Of a DNA stretch of 64,000 bases, positions 57,373 through 64,000 are shown in pieces. The notes under the pieces were generated by a model, which searched no databases, was not told the origin of the DNA, and saw only the letters and a program-made list of their open reading frames with translations. The stretch is taken from NCBI RefSeq assembly GCF_014648075.1, contig NZ_BMQK01000006.1, positions 1-64,000 of the forward strand. The letters are read 5' to 3'. Positions within the stretch are counted from its first letter, which is position 1, and each line of letters begins with the position of its first letter. The stretch comes from Streptomyces ruber (GTDB lineage: Bacteria > Actinomycetota > Actinomycetes > Streptomycetales > Streptomycetaceae). The position numbers were made by a program, and so were the translations under genes.

Positions 57373-58871
57373 CGTCGGGTCCCGGTGCCGACGAGCGTGC
57401 GCTCGTACGGGTCGAGGATCACGCCCTGGACATCGGTGCCGACGCCGGTGATGATCCGCTGGTGGACCAGGGGCACCACGGCGTCGGTGCCCAGGACCGC
57501 GGCCTCGGCGGCCATGGCGGCCCGCCGCCGCTTGTCGGTGTCGGCGAGGCCCTCCGCCTCCTCGACCGCCCGGTCCACGTCCTTGTCGCAGAGCAGCGCG
57601 AGGTTGTAGGCGCCGTCACAGGTGTAGTCGCTGGCGAGGATGGAGACCGGGTCACCCGTGTCGAGGAGGGTGTTGCGGGCGCCGACGAACGCGTCGAACT
57701 TCCCCGCGAGGGCGTCGCTCTCCAGCCGCGAGTACTCGCGCACCTCCAGCTTCACCGTGAACCCGGCCCGCTCCAGCTGCTGCTGCAGGACCTGGGCGAC
57801 CTCGGGCAGCTCGGGCCGGTTGTCGTACGTGGCGATGGTGACCGTGGTGCCGTCCGGGTCGGTGGCCTCCGCGCGCCCGGTGGGCGCGGTGCGCAGGTCG
57901 GCGGCCCAGGTGACGGCGGGGCCGTAGATGCCGGCGCCCGGGTCGGCGACGCCCTCGTACACGTCCTCGGCGAACACGGACGTGTCGATCGCCTCGCGGG
58001 CGGCGGCACGGAGCCCGGCGTCCTCGAAGGCGCCCGACTTCGTGTTGAGCAGGAGGCTGGTGGTGCGGGTGGTCGCGGTCTCCTTGCGGGTTTCCTGGTC
58101 CAGGGAGGCCGCCTGGGAGACGGGGACCGCCTCGGCGATGTCGACCTGGCCGGTGCGCAGGGCGTTCGTGCGGGCCGTGCCGTCGGCGATGAACCGGGCG
58201 TCGATGCCGGCGGCCTGGGCGCGTCCGCCCCAGTAGTCGTCGAAGCGGTCGAGGGTGGCCGCGGTGGCGCCGTTCACCTCGGTCAGCTCGAAGGGACCGG
58301 TGGCGGTGCCGACGGGGTCCGGGCGGGCGTCGCCGTACGCCTTCGGGGAGAGGATCGCGAGGCCGGGGCTGGTCAGGCGGAGCGGCAGCGCCGGGTCGGG
58401 GGCGTCGGTGGTGACGCGCACCTTGTCGCTCCCCTCCTTCGCCGCCTCCAGCGTGACGCCGGAGAGCGCGGCGGGCTCGGGGTCCGCCTCCGCGGCGTGG
58501 GTGAGGGCGGAGGCGACGGCGTCCGGGGTGACCTTCTCGCCGTCCTGGAAGGCCGCCTCGCGCAGGGTGAACATCCAGGTCCGGTCGTTCTCACGGGTCC
58601 AGGAGGTGGCGAGGGCGGGGGCCGCGGAGCCGTTGGCGTCCAGCGCGGTCAGCCCCTCGGTGACGCCGAGCCGGCTGAGGAGGGTGGCGTCGGCGCCGTA
58701 CGGGGAGAGGTTCTCGGCGGGCGGGAAGGCCAGGGCGACACGGAGGCGGGAGCCGCCCGCCGCGTCCCCCTCGGAGGTGCCGTCCCCGCCGCCGGAGGCG
58801 AAGCAGCCGGTCAGCAGGGGGGCGAGCAGCAGGCCGGCGAGCAGCCGACGCCGGGACACGACGGAGCGCAT
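57369..58871 (-). CDS. ABC transporter family 5 substrate-binding lipoprotein
   Basis: A 500-aa lipoprotein of the SBP_bac_5 class. The signal SRRRLLAGLLLAPLLTGC ends in lipobox LTGC (Cys about 23). The mature part shows TSWTRENDRTWMFTLREAAF, KVTPDAVASALTHAAE, GTATGPFELTEVNGATAATL and LRAAAREAIDTSVFAEDVYE. It is only distantly like the binding protein at 38.6 kb. It heads an operon with a fused permease and an MFS exporter, but no ATPase gene is present. The start is ATG 58871. Confidence 0.88.
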   Translation of the reverse strand: MRSVVSRRRLLAGLLLAPLLTGCFASGGGDGTSEGDAAGGSRLRVALAFPPAENLSPYGADATLLSRLGVTEGLTALDANGSAAPALATSWTRENDRTWMFTLREAAFQDGEKVTPDAVASALTHAAEADPEPAALSGVTLEAAKEGSDKVRVTTDAPDPALPLRLTSPGLAILSPKAYGDARPDPVGTATGPFELTEVNGATAATLDRFDDYWGGRAQAAGIDARFIADGTARTNALRTGQVDIAEAVPVSQAASLDQETRKETATTRTTSLLLNTKSGAFEDAGLRAAAREAIDTSVFAEDVYEGVADPGAGIYGPAVTWAADLRTAPTGRAEATDPDGTTVTIATYDNRPELPEVAQVLQQQLERAGFTVKLEVREYSRLESDALAGKFDAFVGARNTLLDTGDPVSILASDYTCDGAYNLALLCDKDVDRAVEEAEGLADTDKRRRAAMAAEAAVLGTDAVVPLVHQRIITGVGTDVQGVILDPYERTLVGTGTRR

Positions 58872-58949
58872 GGGTTCTCGTTCTTCGCGGTTCGCAGGGA
58901 TGACGACGGGGGACGACGGGTGGTGCGGACGGATCGGCGCCAGATTACA

Positions 58950-58964
58950 TGGGAACGGTTTTCA
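58950..58964 (-). promoter_or_regulatory. Zur/Fur-family-like operator candidate
   Basis: Read on the minus strand, TGAAAACCGTTCCCA (58964-58950) resembles streptomycete Zur boxes (TGAAAA-N3-TTTTCA type), with 10 of 12 arm positions fitting. A TAATCT -10-like box (about 58943-58948) follows directly, so the palindrome would cover the promoter spacer. It lies about 80 nt upstream of the binding-protein start. Confidence 0.42.
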
Positions 58965-58993
58965 CGTACGTTGACGTACGGACACGGACGCAT

Positions 58994-59041
58994 CCGCGGC
59001 GCGTACGGATTCGCGGCGCGTACGGATCCGATCCGCGGCGC
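58994..59041. repeat. 17-bp tandem repeat upstream of the transport operon
   Basis: ccgcggcgcgtacggat (58994-59010) is followed immediately by tcgcggcgcgtacggat (59011-59027), then a partial third copy (tccgcggcgc, about 59031-59040). It fills the gap between the binding-protein promoter region and the GNAT stop. An ACGTACG word also occurs twice at 58965-58980. Confidence 0.7.
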
Positions 59042-59623
59042 TCAGGTACGTGCGCCGGCCGCGACCGGGGTGCGCGCGGGGACCCGCGCGGGGACCTCAA
59101 AGTGCACGACCCGCTGGCCGGTCACCTCGCGCTCGTCGCACACCACCTCGCCCAGGGACCGCCAGAAGGCCTCGGCCCCCGGCACCCCCGGGTCGGTGTG
59201 CAGATAGACCGACCGGTAGCCGCCGTCGGCCGCCGCGAAGTCCAGCAGTTCGCCGACCAGCCGCCGGGCCAGCCCGCGCCGCCGGTGCCCGGGGTGCGTG
59301 TAGACCCGCCGGAGCTGCGCGGTCTCGCCCGAGGGATAGCGCTCCGCCAGCCACCGGGGGTTCGGCGGGTGGGCCGGTCCGCGGGAGTCGAGCGCGGCGG
59401 TCGCGGCGACCGAGCCGTCCAGGGTGTCGACGGCGACCAGCAGCATGTGCCGCGCGGGTGCGACGTAGGCGCCGTGGAGGTCGATGATGTCGCCGTGCCA
59501 CCGGGGCACGTAGCCCGTGCCGAAGTCCCGGTAGACGGTGTCGAGCATCACCGCGCGGGCGCTGTCGAGGTCGTCGGTGGTCGCTTCCCTGATGCTGTAC
59601 CTGGTGCTGTAGTCGTCGCGCAC
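59042..59623 (-). CDS. GNAT acetyltransferase, probably leaderless
   Basis: A GNAT protein of 193-195 aa. The N-terminal IREATTDDLDSARAVMLDTV is the usual first strand and helix; QLRRVYTHPGHRRRGLARRL (about 105-125) is the CoA-binding region and PGVPGAEAFWRSLGE ends the fold. GTG 59629 and GTG 59623 are both in frame with no ribosome site. TATGAT (59630-59635) lies exactly 6 nt before GTG 59623, the spacing expected when transcription begins at the start codon. Substrate unknown. Confidence 0.87.
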   Translation of the reverse strand: MRDDYSTRYSIREATTDDLDSARAVMLDTVYRDFGTGYVPRWHGDIIDLHGAYVAPARHMLLVAVDTLDGSVAATAALDSRGPAHPPNPRWLAERYPSGETAQLRRVYTHPGHRRRGLARRLVGELLDFAAADGGYRSVYLHTDPGVPGAEAFWRSLGEVVCDEREVTGQRVVHFEVPARVPARTPVAAGART

Positions 59624-59815
59624 CTGCACATCATATGCAAGAAGCCTGTGTCCGTGATCGGGGGGTGTGCCCCGGGGTGCGCCCCGCTCCCTCCGGGTGT
59701 TCCGGGGCGCTCGTCAGGGGCACCCGTCTCCCCCAGTGGCTCGTTCGCACCCCTGCGCCACAGGCGGCGGTGCTGGTCACGCGTGCCGTCACGACTTCGG
59801 GGTACCTCGGAGATC

Positions 59816-60865
59816 ATGCGGATCAGTGTGGTGGATGTCGGATCGAAGACCGTACGGCTCGTGGTGGCGGACGCCGAGGGCGGTGTGCCCCTTCCCGTGC
59901 ACACGGCGAAGTGGCGGCTGCGGCTCTCCGACCGCATGACGCACGGGAGCCGCATTCCCGACGAGGCCGTGGAGCAGCTCGCCGAGGCGGTCGCGGCGGC
60001 CGACCGGACGGCGCGGCGGTGGGGCGCCGAGGCGCCGCTCGCGTTCGCGACCGCCGTGGTGCGCACCGCCCCCAACCGGCTCGACGTGCTGCGGACCGTC
60101 CGGGAGCGGACCGGTGTACCGCTGTGCACGATGCCGGGCGAGCTGGAGGCGGAGCTGACGTTCCTCGGGGCCCGGCGGTGGATGGGCTGGCGATCGGGTC
60201 CGCTCGCGCTGCTCGACATCGGCGGCGGTTCGATGGAGATCGCCTTCGGCCGGGGACGGCTGCCGGACTTCGTGGCCTGCCTGCCGCTCGGTGCCAACCG
60301 GCTCACCCACGAGTTCCTCGACGGCGGCGGCGACCCGCCCTCGGCCGAGAGCGTCAGGGCGCTGCGCCGCAAGGTCCGCCACCAGCTGCGCGACGTGGCC
60401 GCCCGCGTCCGCTGGGAGGGGCCGCGCACCGCCGTGGCCACCTCGCGCACCTTCCAGCAGCTCGGCAGGCTGTGCGGTGCCGCGCCCGGACGGCACGGCC
60501 CCTTCGTGGAACGGCAGTTGCGCACCTCCGACCTGGGCCGGGCGGTCACCCGGCTCGCCGCGCTGCCCGCGGCGGAACGGGCCCGGCTCCCCGGCATCTC
60601 GGCGCCGCGCGCCGACCAGAGCCTGGCCGGTGCCGTGGTCGGGCACACCGCCATGAAGCTGACCGGACTGAAGGCCGTCACCATCTGCCCCTGGGCGATC
60701 CGCGAGGGGGTGCTGCTGCGCCACATAGAGGACGGCCCGTCCTGGTGGAAGGAGGTCGTCGAGAGCAGCGACGACGACACTTCTCTCTCCCCGTCGGACA
60801 CCGTCGCTCCCGGGGTCCCGGGCACCGCCGCCGTGCCGCTGCGCATCGCCGCGCCGGCGCGCTGA
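59816..60865 (+). CDS. Ppx/GppA-type phosphatase
   Basis: A 349-aa ASKHA-fold protein of the exopolyphosphatase/guanosine pentaphosphatase family: MRISVVDVGSKTVRLVVADA (phosphate-1 motif), LAFATAVVRTAPN, GELEAELTFLGARRW, ALLDIGGGSMEIAFG (phosphate-2 motif) and PLGANRLTHEFL. It is the short, N-terminal-domain-only type; the C-terminal HD-like domain of E. coli Ppx is missing, as is common in actinomycetes. It hydrolyses polyphosphate or pppGpp. ATG 59816 has TCGGAG upstream. Confidence 0.92.
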   Translation: MRISVVDVGSKTVRLVVADAEGGVPLPVHTAKWRLRLSDRMTHGSRIPDEAVEQLAEAVAAADRTARRWGAEAPLAFATAVVRTAPNRLDVLRTVRERTGVPLCTMPGELEAELTFLGARRWMGWRSGPLALLDIGGGSMEIAFGRGRLPDFVACLPLGANRLTHEFLDGGGDPPSAESVRALRRKVRHQLRDVAARVRWEGPRTAVATSRTFQQLGRLCGAAPGRHGPFVERQLRTSDLGRAVTRLAALPAAERARLPGISAPRADQSLAGAVVGHTAMKLTGLKAVTICPWAIREGVLLRHIEDGPSWWKEVVESSDDDTSLSPSDTVAPGVPGTAAVPLRIAAPAR

Positions 60866-60898
60866 GCCCGGGCCGCGGCCGTCCGCGGCCACTCGGGC
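60866..60898 (+). terminator. Terminator-like hairpin after ppx
   Basis: GGCCGCGG (60871-60878), loop CCGT, CCGCGGCC (60883-60890): a perfect 8-bp stem, extended by GCCCG/CGGGC with a 3-nt bulge. It starts directly after the Ppx/GppA stop codon. Confidence 0.55.
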
Positions 60899-61044
60899 GG
60901 TGCCCCGGCGCCCGGGGTGCCGGTACGGCCATGCCCGACCGGTGACGGCGGCACGTACGACCTCGACGCCATACCCGTTCCACGGGGCCCACACGACGGC
61001 AACATCACAGGTGGGGACGGGTGGGTCGAGGGTACCCGGCGCCC

Positions 61045-62151
61045 ATGACACACGAGAGCGAAGGACCGGCCCTGCCCGCCGACCGTGGACGCCTGTCCGC
61101 CGCCGTCAAGGCGTATCTGCTGGACGCGGGCCCGCTGCCCTCCGACGGGGACGTCGAAGCCGCCGACCCGTACGGCGACGATCTGCAACTGGCCCTCTAC
61201 CTGTGCTACGAACTGCACTACCGCGGGTTCGCCGGGGTCGATCCCGGCCTCGAATGGGACCCGGAACTGCTGAGAACCCGCGCGGCCCTAGAGGAGCGCT
61301 TCCTGACCGCGCTGCGCGCCGACACCCCCGTCCACGAGACGGTCGAGGGCGCGCTGAAGGAACTGCTCGTGGAGCCCGCCGACGGTACGGGCGTCTCGCA
61401 CTACCTGCGGGACGAGGGCGAACCGTGGCAGCTGCGCGAGTACGCGGCGCACCGGTCGCTCTTCCACCTCAAGGAGCAGGACCCGCAGGTCTGGGTGCTG
61501 CCGAGACTGTCGGGGCGGGCCAAGGCCGCGCTGGCGGCGGTGACGTTCGACGAGTACGGGGGCGGGCGCCCCGACCAGGTGCATGCCAAGCTCTTCGCCG
61601 ACCTGATGACGGATCTGGGCCTGGACACCACCTACGGCCGCCAGGTGGACGCTGGCTGCGCCGAGATGCTGGCGATCGTCAACCTGATGTCCCTGTTCGG
61701 ACTGCACCGCCGGCTGCGCGGCGCCCTGGTGGGCCACTTCGCGGAGGTCGAGATCACCTCCTCGCCCGCCTCGCGGCGGCTGTCGGAGGCGATGCGGCGC
61801 ACGGGCGCGGGACCGGCCGCCGAGCGCTACTACGACGAGCACGTCGAGGCCGACGCCGTGCACGAGCAGATCATGCGGCACGAGGTGATCGGCGGCCTGC
61901 TGGAGGACGAGCCGCAGCTCGCGGACGACATCGTGTTCGGCATCGACGCGACCGAGTACCTGGAGGGCCGGCTGGCCGAGCACCTGCTGTCCCGGTGGCG
62001 TGCGGGGGAGTCCACCGTGTACCGGCCCCTGCGCCTGGTCGGGAAGCGGGTCGGCGAGCAGGCCGAGGGACAGGTCGGCGAGCAGGCCGGGGAAGAGACC
62101 CGGGAGGATCCTGCTACAGCGGGGCGGAGCAGGGTACTGGGTGCCGTGTGA
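61045..62151 (+). CDS. Iron-containing redox enzyme family protein (haem-oxygenase-like fold)
   Basis: A 368-aa helical protein of the haem-oxygenase-like diiron class: LQLALYLCYELHYRGFAGVD (about 44-63), PWQLREYAAHRSLFHLKEQD (about 130-150), TFDEYGGGRPDQVHAKLFAD and EHVEADAVHEQIMRHEV (about 262-280) supply the Glu and His ligands. Family members perform oxidative chemistry on unknown substrates. The last 30 residues are hydrophilic, with GEQAEGQVGEQAGEE repeats. ATG 61045 is preferred over GTG 61021. It is the first of three overlapping genes. Confidence 0.87.
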   Translation: MTHESEGPALPADRGRLSAAVKAYLLDAGPLPSDGDVEAADPYGDDLQLALYLCYELHYRGFAGVDPGLEWDPELLRTRAALEERFLTALRADTPVHETVEGALKELLVEPADGTGVSHYLRDEGEPWQLREYAAHRSLFHLKEQDPQVWVLPRLSGRAKAALAAVTFDEYGGGRPDQVHAKLFADLMTDLGLDTTYGRQVDAGCAEMLAIVNLMSLFGLHRRLRGALVGHFAEVEITSSPASRRLSEAMRRTGAGPAAERYYDEHVEADAVHEQIMRHEVIGGLLEDEPQLADDIVFGIDATEYLEGRLAEHLLSRWRAGESTVYRPLRLVGKRVGEQAEGQVGEQAGEETREDPATAGRSRVLGAV

Positions 62152-62801
62152 ATCTCCTGGTACTCCCGGGTGTCTACGCCCCGCAGGACGACACGGCCCT
62201 CCTGGCCGAAGCACTGGCCGAGGAGCCGCTCGCGCCCGGTGCCCGCGTGCTCGACGTGGGAACGGGGTCGGGCGCCCTGGCCCTGGCGGCCGCCCGCCGG
62301 GGCGCGCGGGTGACGGCCGTGGACGTGTCCCGGCGGGCGGTGGCGACGGTCCGGCTCAACGCGCGGCTGGCCGGGCTGCGGGTGCGCGCCGTCCATGGCG
62401 ACCTGTTCGCCCCGGTCTCCGCCGAGACGTTCGACCTCGTACTGGCCAATCCGCCGTACGTTCCGGCCCCGCCCACCGGCCGTGAACCGCGCGGGGCCGC
62501 ACGGGCCTGGGACGCGGGCGGCGACGGCCGTCTCGTCCTGGACCGGATCTGCCGCGACGCTCCCCCGCTGCTGCGGCCCGGCGGAGCGCTGCTCCTGGTG
62601 CACTCCGCGCTCAGCGACGCCGGCCGCACGGTCGGGGCGCTGCGTGCCGCCGGGCTGCGGACGGCCGTGACGGAACACCGGTGGGTGGCCTTCGGGCCCG
62701 TGATGCGCGCCCGGCAGTCCTGGTTGCGGGACCGCGGGCTGCTGACCGACGAAGACGACAAGGAAGAGCTGGTGGTCATCCGTGCCGAACGACAGCGCTG
62801 A
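62148..62801 (+). CDS. HemK2/MTQ2-like protein methyltransferase
   Basis: A 217-aa class I methyltransferase: VYAPQDDTALLAEALAEE, motif I VLDVGTGSGALALAAARRG (about 36-54), AVDVSRRAVATVRLNA and the glutamine-methylating signature LANPPYVPAP (NPPY, about 105). Such enzymes methylate Gln in release factors or other protein targets, using S-adenosylmethionine. GTG 62148 overlaps the stop of the redox-enzyme gene by 4 nt, and the CDGSH gene starts 20 nt before its end. Confidence 0.88.
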   Translation: MNLLVLPGVYAPQDDTALLAEALAEEPLAPGARVLDVGTGSGALALAAARRGARVTAVDVSRRAVATVRLNARLAGLRVRAVHGDLFAPVSAETFDLVLANPPYVPAPPTGREPRGAARAWDAGGDGRLVLDRICRDAPPLLRPGGALLLVHSALSDAGRTVGALRAAGLRTAVTEHRWVAFGPVMRARQSWLRDRGLLTDEDDKEELVVIRAERQR

Positions 62802-63057
62802 CGCGCCCCGCCGCATCACGGTGCAGCGCCGGGGTCCGTGGCTCGTGGACGGTCCCGTGGAGGTCGAGCTGGAGGACGGGACGACCGTCTCCTCGGACCG
62901 CTTCCGCGTGGCCCTGTGCACCTGCCGCCGCAGCCGACGCTACCCGTGGTGCGACACGAGCCACCGCAGATCCGCTCCGCCCGCCGCCCGCCGTCCCGCG
63001 ACGGACACCGAGCCGCCCAGCGAGGCCCGTCCCGCTCCGGACGCCGGGCCGGCCTGA
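62782..63057 (+). CDS. CDGSH iron-sulfur domain protein
   Basis: A 91-aa small protein with the mitoNEET-type 2Fe-2S motif CTCRRSRRYPWCDTSH (about 46-61), which provides three Cys and one His ligand. The N-terminal ITVQRRGPWLVDGPVEVELE leads into it as in relatives, and the C-terminal 30 residues are Pro/Ala-rich and disordered. GTG 62782 overlaps the methyltransferase gene by 20 nt. It may pass electrons to the diiron-type enzyme encoded first in the unit. Confidence 0.9.
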   Translation: MPNDSADAPRRITVQRRGPWLVDGPVEVELEDGTTVSSDRFRVALCTCRRSRRYPWCDTSHRRSAPPAARRPATDTEPPSEARPAPDAGPA

Positions 63058-63086
63058 GCGGCCCCGGCGGCCGCGCGGGCGCGGCG

Positions 63087-63100
63087 CCGGCGTGCGCCGG
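63087..63100. terminator. Short hairpin between convergent genes
   Basis: CCGGC (63087-63091), loop GTGC, GCCGG (63096-63100), between the CDGSH gene and the opposite-strand hypothetical gene. A modest stem in very GC-rich sequence; termination here is only suggested by position. Confidence 0.3.
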
Positions 63101-63144
63101 TCCGCTGCTCCTGCCGCCCGCCGCTCCGAACGGCTTCCCGGCCC

Positions 63145-63648
63145 CTACCGCTCCACCCCGTCACGTGACCACGGTCCGTGCCACACGACCCACACATGGC
63201 CGTCCGGGCCGTGGTGGACCCGCAGGTCGCCGATCACCAAGAGCAGCGGCAGACTGTCCGCCCGGCTCTGGCGGTCGGCGTCCTCGGCGACCGAGGTGTC
63301 GTCCGTGGCCGCGACCGTGATGCCCGTACCGTCCGCGGTGAGGACGATCCGGCAGACCTCGGCCGTGGTGCGCGCCAGCAGACAGTCGCTCACCGACCGC
63401 CCCGCGGCGAGCACCGGTGCCACGAAGGACCGCGGGGCGTCGATCACCCGGGTCAGGGCGGCCGTGGCCGCCTCGGCGGCGCTCCTCGCGTCCGGTCGCC
63501 CGTCCGGCCGGGAGAAGTGGGCGGTGAACTGCATCTGCACGGCGGGGGCCAGGAGCCCGTACTCCGTCAGCGGCGCCGCCCCCGCCTCCTCTTCGACGGG
63601 GTTGCTCACCGACGTCCTCACCGCCACCCCCTGGTCCGACTCCTGCAT
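63145..63648 (-). CDS. Hypothetical protein
   Basis: A 167-aa soluble protein with no signal or membrane segment. It reads as alpha/beta: LAPAVQMQFTAHFSRPDGRP, SAAEAATAALTRVIDAPRSF, DCLLARTTAEVCRIVLTADG, then beta-rich ITVAATDDTSV and a final segment SLPLLLVIGDLRVHHGPDGH followed by VWVVWHGPW. The family is not recognised. ATG 63648 is the best start, though no ribosome site is seen; the frame continues upstream to 63750 with poor coding character. Confidence 0.6.
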   Translation of the reverse strand: MQESDQGVAVRTSVSNPVEEEAGAAPLTEYGLLAPAVQMQFTAHFSRPDGRPDARSAAEAATAALTRVIDAPRSFVAPVLAAGRSVSDCLLARTTAEVCRIVLTADGTGITVAATDDTSVAEDADRQSRADSLPLLLVIGDLRVHHGPDGHVWVVWHGPWSRDGVER

Positions 63649-63879
63649 GTGTGTGCGACGCGGCCGGGGGCTGGGGCAGCACAGCGACTGTATGACGGCA
63701 CCATCCACTTGACCAGAGCGCCTTGGAACGGAACAACCACAGAGAGTCAACGCACAGGCGGGATGTGCACCTTGACGGGTGAAGCAGATCTTGCGCTCCC
63801 GCCGACCGGGATGACGACCGCTCAGCTGGGGTGATCACCGATGTCACATGCGCCCTACCGCTGTCGAGGTGGAGCCGGC

Positions 63880-64000
63880 ATGCCGCCGGAAGCGCACGAC
63901 CGCGCCGCTCCTCCCCCGCAGGGCGCGCCCACCGGATCCGGGCTCGCGCCGCCGAACCCCTGCGCCCACAGCCGGCGGACCGGGGCGTTCACCGTCATCC
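63880..64000 (+). CDS. Start of an unidentified gene, cut by the window edge
   Basis: ATG 63880 with ggtggag 6-7 nt upstream opens a frame without stops to the window end, MPPEAHDRAAPPPQGAPTGS and on, Pro-rich with GC-ending codons. An in-frame ATG at 63841 is an alternative start. About 40 codons are visible, too few for a function. The gap 63649-63840 holds no other clear element. Confidence 0.45.
   Translation, partial: MPPEAHDRAAPPPQGAPTGSGLAPPNPCAHSRRTGAFTVI

Overview
The window looks like chromosomal DNA from a Streptomyces or a close relative. It is about 72-74% GC, almost every codon ends in G or C, and genes are often chained by 4-nt ATGA/GTGA overlaps. The gene content fits: GlgE-pathway maltokinase and branching enzyme, mycothiol-dependent formaldehyde oxidation, several Tat-exported proteins, streptogrisin-type proteases, DUF1206/DUF6328/DUF6479/DUF6480 proteins and DmdR-type iron boxes. 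No rRNA, tRNA, CRISPR array, phage, transposase or plasmid gene was seen.

Layout. 1-5.2 kb: end of treS, maltokinase, glgB, then a YbdK-type carboxylate-amine ligase. 5.3-13.3 kb: small membrane and hypothetical proteins, an acyl-CoA ligase, a PAS/GAF/PP2C phosphatase, a universal stress protein, an AadA-like nucleotidyltransferase and a VOC protein. 13.5-18.8 kb: a large Tat-exported TolB/amidohydrolase protein and membrane proteins. 19-24.9 kb: YkvA protein, ANTAR-GAF regulator, P-loop kinase, a decayed Pro-rich membrane protein gene, an acetoacetate decarboxylase-like protein, and an MFS pump divergent from its likely MarR repressor. 25.4-27.4 kb: a 34-aa Cys-containing peptide, a SagB-type flavin dehydrogenase and a GNAT, which together look like a minimal RiPP cassette. 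27.6-32.2 kb: F420 oxidoreductase, secreted HAD phosphatase, GNAT, membrane-anchored S1 protease and tandem crcB.

32.3-43.6 kb is the most striking region. A leftward operon (dioxygenase, SbnB, Y4yA-type PLP enzyme, SbnA, MATE exporter) should make 2,3-diaminopropionate and export a product derived from it. A divergent rightward operon encodes a complete peptide/metallophore-type ABC importer with fused ATPases. Each promoter overlaps its own iron box, so the locus looks like an iron-regulated metallophore system, but no NRPS or NIS synthetase is present in the window.

43.6-54.2 kb: two SDRs, an MBL hydrolase with S-hydroxymethylmycothiol dehydrogenase, a UGT-like glycosyltransferase, tandem secreted GH43-AbfB enzymes, a phosphoesterase and a second S1 protease. 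54.3-58.9 kb: a second metallophore-like transport operon (family 5 binding protein, fused double permease that apparently starts at CTG, MFS exporter) with no ATPase of its own and a Zur-like palindrome upstream. 59-64 kb: GNAT, Ppx/GppA phosphatase, an overlapping operon of iron-containing redox enzyme, methyltransferase and CDGSH protein, a hypothetical protein and the start of one more gene.

All calls were made by reading. Family names come from recognised motifs and were not checked by database search.
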